Origin: Candidatus Tepidiaquacella proteinivora
GTDB taxonomy: Bacteria > Bacteroidota > Ignavibacteria > Tepidaquicellales > Tepidaquicellaceae
Assembly: GCA_013348845.1 (NCBI GenBank)
Contig: CP054675.1
Coordinates: 1,435,501-1,499,500, forward strand
Direction: 5' to 3'
Length of the DNA stretch: 64,000 nt
A program made the translations under genes and the position numbers. Under the pieces are notes generated by a model. That model had not been told where the DNA came from. It made no database searches and saw only the letters and a program-made list of their open reading frames with translations. This document shows positions 8,404 through 17,949 of this stretch, in pieces; within the stretch, counting starts at the first letter, position 1; each line of letters opens with the position of its first letter.

Positions 8404-9285
8404 ATGAAATCATTAACAAAAAGAGTATTTCTTTTCTTAATAACAAATTTATTTGTAGTTGTTACAATTGGGATTATAATTGGATTGTTAGGTATTCCTT
8501 TCGATGGGGCTGTGGGATTAATGGTAATTTCTTTTCTCTGGGGAATGGGAGGCGCTTTTATTTCTTTACTAATGAGCCGATGGCTGGCAAAACGAGCTTA
8601 TGGTATTAAGGTTATTGACCCTTTAAATTCTGCAGGTTATGAAAGAAAGTTATATGAAATGGTAAAGCGACTTTGTGAGAAAGAACAAATTCCTGTTCCG
8701 GAAGTAGGGATTTATGAATCTCCTGAACCGAATGCATTTGCAACCGGGGCAACGAAAAAATCATCAATAGTTGCATTTTCAACAGGTTTACTTAATATGA
8801 TGGATGACAAACAGGTTGAAGCTGTTGCAGGTCATGAAATCACCCATATTAGCAATGGAGATATGGTAACTTTGACACTATTGACAGGTGTGGCAAATGC
8901 GTTTGTAATATTTCTGGCAAGAATTATTGCAAGTGCAATAGATCAGGCTTTAAGAGGAGATGATGGAAGGGGAGGACTTGGATTTTTAGCATATTATGCT
9001 GTTGTATCAGTTCTTGAAATATTTCTGATGTTACTCGCATATATACCAATTTCAGCTTTTTCAAGATATCGGGAATATTCGGCAGATGCAGGTTCTGCTA
9101 AATTATCTAATCCAAATAATATGATTAGTGCGTTATCGGTTCTTGGAAGTTATACTGGTGAATTAGATAAGAAAAATTCTTTTTCAATAGCAAAGATTGA
9201 ATCAAAAAGAAGGGTATCGATTTTTGCTACTCATCCACCAATTGAGAAGAGAATAGAAAGACTTAAAACTATTAAAGTTTATTAA
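8404..9285 (+). CDS. htpX: HtpX membrane zinc metalloprotease
   Basis: HtpX is an inner-membrane protease that helps degrade misfolded membrane proteins. The length (293 residues) is the same as E. coli HtpX. Two N-terminal membrane segments (about 8-30 and 36-58) precede the soluble part. The zinc motif is 'GHEITHISNGD' with His144, Glu145 and His148. Two more hydrophobic segments follow, then 'SRYREYSADAGSA' with Glu224 as the expected third zinc ligand. The C-terminus has the family motif 'FATHPPIEKRIERL'. It begins with ATG at 8404. The gene is followed after 28 bases by a B12-binding radical SAM gene, and co-transcription is possible. Confidence 0.97.
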   Translation: MKSLTKRVFLFLITNLFVVVTIGIIIGLLGIPFDGAVGLMVISFLWGMGGAFISLLMSRWLAKRAYGIKVIDPLNSAGYERKLYEMVKRLCEKEQIPVPEVGIYESPEPNAFATGATKKSSIVAFSTGLLNMMDDKQVEAVAGHEITHISNGDMVTLTLLTGVANAFVIFLARIIASAIDQALRGDDGRGGLGFLAYYAVVSVLEIFLMLLAYIPISAFSRYREYSADAGSAKLSNPNNMISALSVLGSYTGELDKKNSFSIAKIESKRRVSIFATHPPIEKRIERLKTIKVY

Positions 9286-9313
9286 TAGTTTTATAAATAA
9301 ATAGGAACATATT

Positions 9314-10768
9314 TTGAAAATACTTCTTGTTGCAAACCCAAAGATGTATTTTGGGGTGGATTTACTATTCAGAATTCCAAATCTTGGATTGTGTTCACTT
9401 GCTTCAAATATTAATAGAAGGGAAAATGAAGTCAGGGTTATAGATTTAATTGTTGCAGGGAAAAACCCATTAAAATATTTTACCAAACTAATTAAAGATT
9501 ATTCTCCCGATATTGTTGGTTTTACCTGTATGGCTTTTCAGTATTCAGATACGATGAAATATATAAATCTTTTAAAAAAATTTAAACCAGAAACGATTAC
9601 TATACTTGGAGGATACTATCCTACTGTTGATTATGAAACTATAATAAATAGTGAAGATATAAATTTTATAGATTATATAATAATAGGAGAAGGGGAAACT
9701 ACTTTTAATAATCTCATAAATGCATTAAATGGTAAAAAAGATTTACACAACATTCCCGGTTTAATTTATAAAGACGGAAAAAACATTATAAAGAATCTGA
9801 ACCTTCAGCTTGCTAACCTTGATGAAATAAAATTACCTGACAGAAGCGTAAGATTAATAAAAAATGGTTTTTACTGCAACGGATATAAAGCAGATGCGGT
9901 TGAAACTTCAAGGGGCTGTGTTTATGACTGTGGTTTTTGTTGTATTAATAAGATGTATGGCAAAAGCTATAGAAAATTTAACTTTGAGCGAATCATATCA
10001 GATATAAAAGATGCCGTGAAATACGGAGCAAAAGCAATAATGTTTGTTGACGATAATATTACACTTGACGGTAATAGATTTTTAGAATTATGTTATAGAA
10101 TAAAAGAAGAAAAATTAAATCATATAAAGTATCTGATTCAGGCAAGTGTTAACGGAATTAAAAGAACTCCAGCATTACCAAAAGCAATGAGAGAAGCAGG
10201 AATAGAATGGGTTTTTCTTGGAATTGAAAATGCAAACAAAAATATGCTGAAATTTGTTAATAAAGATTCGCAGTTGGATCCATCAGATACTGAAGATGTT
10301 GTTAAATCATTAAACGAAAATAATATTATTACCATCGGTGGCTTTATACTTGGATATCCTGAAGATAATGAGGAATCGATAAGGTATAATTTCGAATTTG
10401 CGAAAAGAATTGGTATTGCAATACCTATCTTTAATATACTGACCCCATACCCGAATACAAAAGTTCGGGAAGAACTTATCAGGAAAAATCTAATAACAAA
10501 TCTAAATGATTATTCAAAATACGATTGTTGGGAGGTTAATATCAGGACCAAATATCTAACAACAGAACAAATATATAAAATCAGGCATGAACTTGAAGCA
10601 AGATATCCAATTGAATACGGAACACTACAAAAATTAATAAAGCGTTATCCATTATTTATGCTAAAGATTTTATGGCGATTTTTAACTTTTAAGCCAAAAG
10701 ATTTATATAAGTACTTTACTGGCGCAGGGACTTTCTGGGGCAAAAGAAAAACAGTTTATGCCCGATAA
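9314..10768 (+). CDS. B12-binding radical SAM protein
   Basis: This is a cobalamin-dependent radical SAM enzyme of unknown substrate. An N-terminal B12-binding Rossmann-type domain (about 1-150) starts 'KILLVANP' and contains 'PNLGLCSLAS', 'VIDLIV', 'PDIVGFTC', 'ITILGGYYPT' and 'IIGEGE'. The radical SAM core follows with Cys202, Cys206 and Cys209 in 'SRGCVYDCGFCC', then 'FVDDNI' and 'WVFLGIEN'. Such proteins commonly methylate unactivated carbons or rearrange lipids, tetrapyrroles or antibiotics. The start is TTG, supported by an AGGAA about 7 bases upstream and by alignment of the domain start; an internal ATG (residue 11) would cut into the first beta strand. It probably shares a transcript with htpX upstream. 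Confidence 0.88.
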   Translation: MKILLVANPKMYFGVDLLFRIPNLGLCSLASNINRRENEVRVIDLIVAGKNPLKYFTKLIKDYSPDIVGFTCMAFQYSDTMKYINLLKKFKPETITILGGYYPTVDYETIINSEDINFIDYIIIGEGETTFNNLINALNGKKDLHNIPGLIYKDGKNIIKNLNLQLANLDEIKLPDRSVRLIKNGFYCNGYKADAVETSRGCVYDCGFCCINKMYGKSYRKFNFERIISDIKDAVKYGAKAIMFVDDNITLDGNRFLELCYRIKEEKLNHIKYLIQASVNGIKRTPALPKAMREAGIEWVFLGIENANKNMLKFVNKDSQLDPSDTEDVVKSLNENNIITIGGFILGYPEDNEESIRYNFEFAKRIGIAIPIFNILTPYPNTKVREELIRKNLITNLNDYSKYDCWEVNIRTKYLTTEQIYKIRHELEARYPIEYGTLQKLIKRYPLFMLKILWRFLTFKPKDLYKYFTGAGTFWGKRKTVYAR

Positions 10769-10826
10769 CTTATTCAATATTAGTTATTACCGCTGATTTT
10801 TTTTTAATTTTAATCTATAAGAAATT

Positions 10827-11042
10827 TTGTTTTCAAGTTATATAAAAAAATACTTATCTTTTATTTCAAAACATTTAAGAAAATCATATCAAGGTTTTCC
10901 AATAAATTTATTAGAAAATACAATTTTTTATTCGCAGATTAGTTTAAATCAATTTGAATTTTCAGAAATCTTATATTTCCAGGAATTTTTACCTTTATCA
11001 GAAACAAATCGGAACATATTAGCATATTTTGAAGTTAAATAA
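10827..11042 (+). CDS. Possible small ORF, doubtful
   Basis: A 71-codon frame from a TTG occupies most of the gap between the B12-binding radical SAM gene and the DUF4189-like gene. An uninterrupted frame of this length is somewhat unusual in AT-rich non-coding DNA, where stops are frequent, and no gene overlaps it on either strand. It has no signal peptide, membrane helix or motif I recognise, and I see no good ribosome site. It could be a remnant, a real small gene or chance. It ends 19 bases before the next start. Confidence 0.25.
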   Translation: MFSSYIKKYLSFISKHLRKSYQGFPINLLENTIFYSQISLNQFEFSEILYFQEFLPLSETNRNILAYFEVK

Positions 11043-11061
11043 AAAGTAAAGGTATGTACTT

Positions 11062-11439
11062 ATGAATAAATATATATATATTCTTATATTAATATTTCTT
11101 ACCTTATCTACAATTCCAATATATTCTCAAAGCGCTGTATATTTTTGTGAAACCACCGGAAGGTTCGGTTATTCCTATGGAAATAATATAGAAGAAGTGA
11201 AAAAGGCTGCCTATAATTCCTGTCTGAAAAATGGAGGGGTAAATCCGGAACTTGTTGTATTTACAGAAGAAAAAGGATATGGCGCTATCGCTTTGGGAAC
11301 TGATGCCAATGGGATTAGATTAATTGGGGCTGCAGTTGGATTTTCTTCTTCTACATCAGCTATGAATGCAGCGATTGAAGCTTGCAAGAAACACGGCGGG
11401 AGAAATATTAAGGTGGAAGCAAAATGGTATGACAAATAG
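11062..11439 (+). CDS. Small secreted DUF4189-like protein
   Basis: This is a 125-residue exported protein. Residues 1-22 form a signal peptide ending 'IYSQS'. The mature part has two similar modules of the form 'YG...AI/S...A...AAY/IEAC/NSC...GG', seen as 'EEVKKAAYNSCLKNGG' and 'SAMNAAIEACKKHGG'. With 'YGAIALG' between them, this resembles the DUF4189 family (small periplasmic proteins rich in Ala, Gly and paired Cys). An AAAGG ribosome site precedes the ATG. Function is unknown, and the family call is from pattern memory. Confidence 0.7.
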   Translation: MNKYIYILILIFLTLSTIPIYSQSAVYFCETTGRFGYSYGNNIEEVKKAAYNSCLKNGGVNPELVVFTEEKGYGAIALGTDANGIRLIGAAVGFSSSTSAMNAAIEACKKHGGRNIKVEAKWYDK

Positions 11440-11545
11440 TCAGTTAGCATTTTTATCATATTAAAGGGGTTTAATAAAATTTATACTGAAAATCGCAGGT
11501 TTAATAAACTAATAAAAAATTTTTTTTGTTTATTTAGAAAAAAAT

Positions 11546-12154
11546 ATGAAGAAATTTATTTCTACAAAAAACGAAACAGTAAGATTATTTAAAAATCCGG
11601 TTCTCGAATATTTTTCTCACATACATCCTGTTATACCACTTATTTTTTATTTCCCTGTGGTTATAATTTCAATATATATCGGCACGAAAGATAAAGTATT
11701 GTTATTTGTAGTTTTATCTTTTTTCATTGGGGTTTTTATTTGGACTTTACTCGAATATCTGATTCATAGATTTGTTTTTCACTATCATCCCAAATCCGAG
11801 AAAGGTAAGAAAATAAGTTTTCTCATCCATGGCGTCCATCACAGTTACCCCAGAGATCGGACAAGATTAGTAATGCCTCTACCTGTTAGTATTCCACTTG
11901 CCATAATTTTTTATTTTCTATTTAAAATTATTTTTGGAGAATATCACTATACATATTTTGCAGGATTAGTTTTCGGTTACTTATGTTATGATTATATACA
12001 TTATGCGACACATCATTTTCCAATGAAAAGAGGTATAGGTAAATTTTTAAAGGTTTATCATTTAAAGCACCATTTCAGAAATGAGAATAAATCTTTTGGG
12101 GTAAGTAGTCCTTTATGGGATTATGTATTTGGAACAACCCCCGAAAGAGAATAA
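11546..12154 (+). CDS. Fatty acid hydroxylase superfamily membrane protein
   Basis: This is a di-iron membrane oxygenase of the fatty acid hydroxylase/sterol desaturase superfamily (PF04116 type). It has about four membrane segments and the required histidine boxes: 'HRFVFHYH' (about 72), 'HGVHHSYPRD' (about 94), 'HYATHHFP' (about 150) and 'HLKHHF' (about 173). The 'HGVHH-YP-D--RLVMP' segment followed by 'FGVSSPLWDYVFGT' matches the fatty acid 2-hydroxylase (FA2H/Scs7) branch rather than sterol desaturases. By family it would hydroxylate the 2-position of an acyl chain in a sphingolipid-like or other membrane lipid, using O2. The N-terminal cytochrome b5 domain of eukaryotic FA2H is absent, as is usual in bacteria. 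It is convergent with recX. Confidence 0.88.
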   Translation: MKKFISTKNETVRLFKNPVLEYFSHIHPVIPLIFYFPVVIISIYIGTKDKVLLFVVLSFFIGVFIWTLLEYLIHRFVFHYHPKSEKGKKISFLIHGVHHSYPRDRTRLVMPLPVSIPLAIIFYFLFKIIFGEYHYTYFAGLVFGYLCYDYIHYATHHFPMKRGIGKFLKVYHLKHHFRNENKSFGVSSPLWDYVFGTTPERE

Positions 12155-12320
12155 TCATTAACAATTTACCTTTAAAAAATGAAAGTATAAAATTTGATAT
12201 TCTATAATAATATCTTAAAACAATAGATTTTATTCTTTCAAGAATTATTCTCTAATATTAAGACTTTAAAAAAGACAATCCTAATTATATATCTATTAAG
12301 AATTCTGTAATAAAAATCTA

Positions 12321-12950
12321 TTAATAATTTGTTTTGAGGATTTTTTTTACGGCTTTTTCTGAAATATCATAACTAAAACCCCGGGATAATAAATAACGAA
12401 ATGCCCTTTGGTACTTTTTTTCCGTGGGGTCTTCTTTGAGTTTTTTTACGTATTTATTCAAAAGGATTATTGCATTTTCTTCTTCAACTTCATCTTTTAT
12501 CCCCAGTTCAACAAGATCAAAAATAACATTTTTATTAATACCCTTTTGTAAGAGTTTTTGTGTAATTAGTTTTTTCCCGGCAGGTTTTTTTGACATTATT
12601 GACCCAATCATTGATTTTGCAAAGTTTTCATCATTAATAAAATTATGATTACGGAAAAAAGTCAGTATTTTTTCAATATTAGAATTAGATATTTTTTGTT
12701 TCCTGAGTCTATCACGAAGTTCCTTTTCACTTCGCTGACGGTATTTTAAATAATTATAGGCAATTTTCTTTCCATAGTTAAATTCATCATAGTTTTTTAT
12801 CTCCATAATTTTTTTTTCATCAATATTATCATTTTTACGAAGCCCGAATTTTACAAGAGTGTCTTCATAAACTCCAAAGCTGAATTCATTATCAATATAT
12901 ATATTATATCTCCCCTTTTTCTTCTGTGGTTCTATTAAAGTTATTTTCAT
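12321..12950 (-). CDS. recX: RecX, modulator of RecA
   Basis: RecX binds RecA filaments and limits recombinase activity. The 209-residue protein has the three-helix RecX repeats: 'NYLKYRQRSEKELRDRLRKQ' type in the first third, 'NDENFAKSMI' in the middle, and a C-terminal repeat with 'QRAFRYLLSRGFSYD'. An N-terminal extension (1-55) begins with 'KITLIEPQKKKGRYNIYID', which is common in Firmicutes and Bacteroidota RecX. It lies 83 bases downstream of recA on the same strand, and a strong hairpin in the gap probably limits its expression relative to recA. Confidence 0.93.
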   Translation of the reverse strand: MKITLIEPQKKKGRYNIYIDNEFSFGVYEDTLVKFGLRKNDNIDEKKIMEIKNYDEFNYGKKIAYNYLKYRQRSEKELRDRLRKQKISNSNIEKILTFFRNHNFINDENFAKSMIGSIMSKKPAGKKLITQKLLQKGINKNVIFDLVELGIKDEVEEENAIILLNKYVKKLKEDPTEKKYQRAFRYLLSRGFSYDISEKAVKKILKTNY

Positions 12951-12970
12951 ATCAGAGCTTAAAATCTAAA

Positions 12971-13012
12971 TAAAAACTTCAGAAAACATTACTGTTAATA
13001 TTTTCTGAAGTT
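12971..13012 (-). terminator. Hairpin between recA and recX (terminator/attenuator)
   Basis: A 12-bp perfect stem, AACTTCAGAAAA (12975-12986) with TTTTCTGAAGTT (13001-13012), closes a 14-base interior that can pair further (ATT with AAT). On the minus strand it is followed by a T-rich stretch. It lies 21 bases after the recA stop and about 20 bases before the recX start, so it can end most recA transcripts and let some read through. Confidence 0.75.
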
Positions 13013-13033
13013 ATAAAAATTAGTTATAGTTTT

Positions 13034-14071
13034 TTATTTTTTCTTCTCTTTTGAATTTTCCGTTTGATAGTTTGAATTTGAAATTCCTAAAGAAGTAAGG
13101 ACATCATTTAAAAGTTTATTATACAAATCCTTGTCTTCATTTAAAAGTTTCTTTAATCCATCTCTTCCTTGAACTCTGTTATCTCCTAAAGTAAACCAAG
13201 CCCCACTTTTCTTTATTAATTCTTTTGAAATCGCAAGATCTATTAAATCACCAATTTTGGAAATTCCCTCATTATACATTATATCAAATTCAACTTCCTT
13301 AAATGGGGGTGCAACTTTATTTTTTACGATTTTTACTTTTGTCCTGTTTCCAATAATGCTATCCCCTTCTTTTATCTGTCCAATTCTCCTTATATCTAAT
13401 CTTATTGATGCATAAAATTTAAGTGCTTTTCCTCCGGTTGTTGTTTCAGGATTACCAAACATTATACCAATTTTTTCTCTTAATTGATTTGTAAAAATTA
13501 AAGCAACATTTGATTTCGAAACTGCAGCAGTTAGTTTCCTCAAAGCTTGCGACATTAACCGTGCTTGCATTCCTACTACTGCGTCTCCCATTTCACCTTC
13601 TATTTCAGCTCGTGGTGTTAAAGCAGCAACTGAATCAACAACAATAACATCAAGTGCATTGCTTCTAACCAGAGTTTCACAAATTTCAAGTGCTTGCTCT
13701 CCATACTCTGGCTGAGAGATTAGTAAATTACTAACATCTACTCCAAGTTTTTGTGCATAATTCACATCAAGTGCATGTTCCGTATCTATAAAAGCTGCTA
13801 ATCCATTATTCTTTTGTGCTTCTGCAATTACATGCAAGCAGATAGTAGTTTTTCCAGAAGACTCTGGTCCAAAAACTTCAGTAATTCTCCCACGAGGTAT
13901 GCCTCCTATACCAAGAGCAATATCAAGAGAAATTGAGCCAGTGGGGATAGCTTCGATTTTAGCAACTGGTTTATCACCAAGCCGCATTATTGAACCCTTA
14001 CCATGCTCTTTTTCTATTTGAGAAAGAGCAATGTCGAGTGATTTTAATTTCAATTCTTTATCGTTTGACAT
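13034..14071 (-). CDS. recA: RecA recombinase
   Basis: RecA forms filaments on single-stranded DNA, drives strand exchange and triggers LexA-type self-cleavage. The protein is 345 residues. The Walker A motif 'GPESSGKTT' is at about 68-76, the Walker B region is '[20 protein letters not shown]', loop L1 includes '[19 protein letters not shown]', and loop L2 contains '[22 protein letters not shown]'. The C-terminal region has '[16 protein letters not shown]' as in other RecA proteins. The gene starts 24 bases after the nrdJ stop on the same strand. No LexA box of the E. coli or Bacillus type is visible just upstream, so SOS control, if any, uses a motif I cannot recognise or acts at the nrdJ promoter. 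Confidence 0.99.
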   Translation of the reverse strand: MSNDKELKLKSLDIALSQIEKEHGKGSIMRLGDKPVAKIEAIPTGSISLDIALGIGGIPRGRITEVFGPESSGKTTICLHVIAEAQKNNGLAAFIDTEHALDVNYAQKLGVDVSNLLISQPEYGEQALEICETLVRSNALDVIVVDSVAALTPRAEIEGEMGDAVVGMQARLMSQALRKLTAAVSKSNVALIFTNQLREKIGIMFGNPETTTGGKALKFYASIRLDIRRIGQIKEGDSIIGNRTKVKIVKNKVAPPFKEVEFDIMYNEGISKIGDLIDLAISKELIKKSGAWFTLGDNRVQGRDGLKKLLNEDKDLYNKLLNDVLTSLGISNSNYQTENSKEKKK

Positions 14072-14095
14072 ATAAATTTTTTTATTAATTAATAA

Positions 14096-17000
14096 CTATG
14101 AACACCCTGTTGTAGAGCCGCAAGACATACACACTAAACAAGTACCATTTCTCGCCATAGTTGCTTGACCACACTCTGGACAAATATCACCAGTATATAC
14201 ACCTTTGTTATTAGTTACGGCTACAGTTTTTGGGTTTACCTTTTGGTCTTTTGGTTTATTACTATTAAGATTATTATCTAAACTTATTTTTCCGTTTGGT
14301 TCAGAATTACCGGATGAGTTATCTTCTCCATTATATAATCCTTCTTCATTAAAGTCATCTTCATCTTTTTTAATAATTGCATCAACTGTTCCAGCTTTTG
14401 CATCATCTTCTATATGTGCAAGGTCATATCTTCCTAAATAAGTAACAGCTAATTCACGAAATATGTAATCAATTATCGATGTTGTCATTTTGATATTAGG
14501 ATTACCTATAACAATACCATTAGGTTCAAATCTTGTATAAACAAAAGCATCAACAAACTCCTCCAGAGGAACTCCATGTTGCAATCCGAGTGACACTGCA
14601 ATTGCAAAACAGTTCATAAGACTTCTAAACGCTGCTCCCTCACGATGCATATCTATAAATATTTCACCAAGTTGACCATTATCATATTCTCCCGTCCTTA
14701 AATAAACAGAATGTGAACCAATCTTTGCTTTTTGAGTATATCCTTTTCTTCTATAAGGTAACTTTCGCCTTTTAGCAATATATCTATGAATAATTCGTTC
14801 AGCAACTTTTACAATATCACTTGTCTGCTCAGGAGTTTTTGATTTTTCAGTTTCAAGTTCTTCATATTCTTCAGCAATGATTGTACTTAAAGGTTGAGAT
14901 AACTTTGAACCGTCTCTATATAATGAATTCGCTTTCAAACCTAATTCCCACGATTTCAAAAATGCATTTTTAATATCCTCAACAGTAGCTGTAGCAGGTA
15001 AATTAATGGTTTTTGAAATAGAACCAGAAATGAATGGTTGTGCTGCTGCTACTATTTTTATGTGTGCTTCGGGTTGTATATAGCGTGTTCCTTTCCTACC
15101 GCCTCTATTTGCACAGTCAAAAATCGGGTAGTGTGGTTTTTTTAAATGTGGTGCACCTTCGATAGTTTTAGCTCCAAAAATGTAATCATTCGCTTCATCT
15201 ATTTGCTCTTTCGTATAACCAATTTCGGATAAAATATTTAGCGAAGCATCATTTAGTTTTTCATCTGATATTTTTAATGTTTCTTTACAAAAATCATCAC
15301 CAAGGACTTCTCGAGAGAAGACAAAATTAATATCATACATCGAAGGTAACAACTTTTCAATTTTGAGTATAATTTCTTTAGTAAATCCTTTTTCTAAGAG
15401 AGATTTAGAATTTATATAAGGGCAATCTACAAGTGTTCCATGACCTATACAATATTTTACAATGCCTTCAATTTCACTTTCAGTATAACCAAGTTTTTTC
15501 AATGCAATAGGTAAAGATTCATTAATTATTTTAAAATATCCACCACCTGCAAGCTTCTTATATTTGACAAGAGAATAATCAGGTTCAATACCGGTAGTAT
15601 CACAATCCATCACAAGTCCAATTGTACCAGTTGGAGCAAGTACGGTAACCTGTGCATTTCTATATCCATATTTATTACCTAATTCTAATGCTTTATCAGC
15701 ATCGCGTCTTGCTGCTTCAAGCAAATAATCAGGACAATACCTTTTATCAATTCCCATTGGATAAATTGATAAAGACTCATATTCATTCTTAGGAACATTA
15801 TATGCAGCTCTTCTATGATTTCTTATAACCCGTAGCATATCTTCCTTATTCTCATTGAATCTAACAAAAGGACCAAGTTCTTTAGCCATCTCTGCTGATG
15901 TAGAATAAGCAGTCATATGAATAATACATGTTAATGCACCAGTTATAGCAAGTGCTTCAGGAGAATCATAAGGAATTGCATTTCTCATCAATAATGCTCC
16001 AAGATTTGCATATCCAAGTCCGAGAGTTCTATATTCATAAGATTTTATTGCAATTTCTTTACTTGGAAATTGAGCCATAAGAACACTAATTTCAAGAGCA
16101 ATAGTCCATAATTTCGCTGCATGTCTTAACTTTTGTATGTTAATAATTCCTTTGTCTTGGTCATAAAATTTAACAAGGTTTAAAGAAGCAAGATTGCAGG
16201 CTGTGTCATCAAGAAACATATATTCACTACAAGGGTTAGATGCTCTAATTTCACCACCTTTTGGACACGTATGCCACTCATTAATAGTGTCGTGAAATTG
16301 CATACCGGGATCTGCTGACGACCAGGCAGCGAATGCAATATCTTCCCATAATTTTCGAGCTTTTACTACTTTTACAGGTTTAGGAATTCTGTTTTCTTTT
16401 GTAGCTGCTCTTAATTCAGTTCTATTATATAAAAACCAGTCATCATCTTTTACAACAGCTTTCATAAATTCATTAGTTGCCCTAACAGTATTATTTGAAT
16501 TCTGACCTGAAACTGTCTGATATGCTTCAGAATTCCAATCTACATCATAAACAGGTATATAAATTTCTTTATATCCGTATTTTGCAAGTTGAATAACTCT
16601 TTCGATATAGTTAAGAGGAATAAAATCTTTTTTCGCTTCAATTATTGCATTTGCAAGAGCTTTATTTTTTCTCCTATCTGTTCCATCATTTTCAGGGTGT
16701 ACGCTATGACACGCTTTTAAAATGTTATTAAGATGTTTATTAAGTAACTTCGAGCCTGCAACTAAAGCAGCAACTTTTTGTTCTTCAATTACTTTCCAGT
16801 TAATAAATTCTTCCACATCAGGATGGTCCAAATCAAGTATAACCATTTTAGCGGCTCTTCTCGTTGTACCACCTGATTTTATAGCCCCTGCGCTTCTATC
16901 CCCAATTTTTAAAAAAGACATTAAACCCGATGACCTTCCTCCACCACTTAAAGATTCTCCAGCTGCTCTAATATCCGAAAAATTTGAACCGGTTCCTGAG

Positions 17001-17680
17001 CCGTATTTGAATAATCTGGCTTCGCGAACCCATAAATCCATAATCCCACCCTCATTAACTAAATCATCTTTTACAGACTGTATAAAACAAGCATGAGGTT
17101 GACAATGCGAATATGCATCTTTCGATTGTGTTAATTGTCCTGTATCAGGATCAACATAATAATGTCCTTGTGAAGGTCCAGTAATACCATAAGCCCAATA
17201 CAAACCGGTATTAAACCATTGTGGTGAGTTGGGCGCAGCAAATTGCATTGCCAGCATATAATACATTTCTTCATAGTAATTCAAAGCATCTTGTTCAGAA
17301 TCAAAATACTTATACTTCCATCCCCAATAAGTCCAGCAACCTGCTAATCTATGAAAAACTTGTCTTGCATCATTCTCCCCTGTAAAAAAATCCGCATTAG
17401 AATCAGAAGAAAACATATCGGTCTCCGGTTCTGACCTTGATAACCAATAAGGTACTCCTTCTTCTTTTACTTTTTTAAGTCTTTTAGGAACTCCTGCTTT
17501 TCTGAAATACTTTTGAGCTAAAATATCAGTTGCTACTTGAGACCAATGTTTGGGAACGATAACATCTTTCATTTGAAAAATTAATTTCCCCGTTGGGTCT
17601 TTGATCTCAGAAGTACGCTTCTCGTATTCAATACTTATTAATTTCTTTGAATTGCCTAATAATAAACGGTTAATCTTCAT
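14096..17680 (-). CDS. nrdJ: Adenosylcobalamin-dependent ribonucleotide reductase (class II, NrdJ)
   Basis: NrdJ reduces ribonucleotides to deoxyribonucleotides with a radical generated from adenosylcobalamin, so it works with or without oxygen. The 1194-residue length is usual for the long NrdJ type. Landmarks are '[12 protein letters not shown]', '[13 protein letters not shown]', '[14 protein letters not shown]', '[21 protein letters not shown]', '[12 protein letters not shown]', '[20 protein letters not shown]' and the C-terminal Cys-rich tail with 'CPECG' and 'CLVCMSCG', which transfers reducing power. A long insertion between the GG-TTRRAAK and NPCSE motifs matches this subfamily. It is the first gene of a likely nrdJ-recA-recX unit. 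I see no cobalamin riboswitch in its leader, in keeping with B12 being its cofactor. Confidence 0.98.
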   Translation of the reverse strand: MKINRLLLGNSKKLISIEYEKRTSEIKDPTGKLIFQMKDVIVPKHWSQVATDILAQKYFRKAGVPKRLKKVKEEGVPYWLSRSEPETDMFSSDSNADFFTGENDARQVFHRLAGCWTYWGWKYKYFDSEQDALNYYEEMYYMLAMQFAAPNSPQWFNTGLYWAYGITGPSQGHYYVDPDTGQLTQSKDAYSHCQPHACFIQSVKDDLVNEGGIMDLWVREARLFKYGSGTGSNFSDIRAAGESLSGGGRSSGLMSFLKIGDRSAGAIKSGGTTRRAAKMVILDLDHPDVEEFINWKVIEEQKVAALVAGSKLLNKHLNNILKACHSVHPENDGTDRRKNKALANAIIEAKKDFIPLNYIERVIQLAKYGYKEIYIPVYDVDWNSEAYQTVSGQNSNNTVRATNEFMKAVVKDDDWFLYNRTELRAATKENRIPKPVKVVKARKLWEDIAFAAWSSADPGMQFHDTINEWHTCPKGGEIRASNPCSEYMFLDDTACNLASLNLVKFYDQDKGIINIQKLRHAAKLWTIALEISVLMAQFPSKEIAIKSYEYRTLGLGYANLGALLMRNAIPYDSPEALAITGALTCIIHMTAYSTSAEMAKELGPFVRFNENKEDMLRVIRNHRRAAYNVPKNEYESLSIYPMGIDKRYCPDYLLEAARRDADKALELGNKYGYRNAQVTVLAPTGTIGLVMDCDTTGIEPDYSLVKYKKLAGGGYFKIINESLPIALKKLGYTESEIEGIVKYCIGHGTLVDCPYINSKSLLEKGFTKEIILKIEKLLPSMYDINFVFSREVLGDDFCKETLKISDEKLNDASLNILSEIGYTKEQIDEANDYIFGAKTIEGAPHLKKPHYPIFDCANRGGRKGTRYIQPEAHIKIVAAAQPFISGSISKTINLPATATVEDIKNAFLKSWELGLKANSLYRDGSKLSQPLSTIIAEEYEELETEKSKTPEQTSDIVKVAERIIHRYIAKRRKLPYRRKGYTQKAKIGSHSVYLRTGEYDNGQLGEIFIDMHREGAAFRSLMNCFAIAVSLGLQHGVPLEEFVDAFVYTRFEPNGIVIGNPNIKMTTSIIDYIFRELAVTYLGRYDLAHIEDDAKAGTVDAIIKKDEDDFNEEGLYNGEDNSSGNSEPNGKISLDNNLNSNKPKDQKVNPKTVAVTNNKGVYTGDICPECGQATMARNGTCLVCMSCGSTTGCS

Positions 17681-17949
17681 TCATAAAAGCTTAATTTGTT
17701 AGAAAATTATAAATTAAAAAAGAGCAGTTAATTATTTTTGTGCTACAGAATTAAAATTACTTAAAATTAATATAACTAAATTTTAAAATCAAATTTCTTT
17801 TGAATGGAGATAAAAATTTTTTCCTTTTTTTTTATTTTTTTTAATGTAAAAACTTTTTTAAATATCTAAGTATTTTTTCTTACAAAAAAGAAATAATGAC
17901 TGTATTTTAATTATTTTTATGTATAAATTGGTGATTTTAATAATAAAAA
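17681..17949. promoter_or_regulatory. Divergent intergenic region between nrdJ and the YfhO-like gene
   Basis: These 269 bases must hold promoters for both divergent transcripts. The DNA is extremely AT-rich with T tracts at 17810-17875. I looked for LexA-type palindromes, an NrdR box pair and a cobalamin box and saw none that I would defend. No precise promoter is called. Confidence 0.4.

Noticed and set aside
17681-17949. Possible LexA, NrdR or cobalamin riboswitch sites before nrdJ
   Set aside because: No palindrome or B12 box matches known consensus; AT-rich chance matches only.
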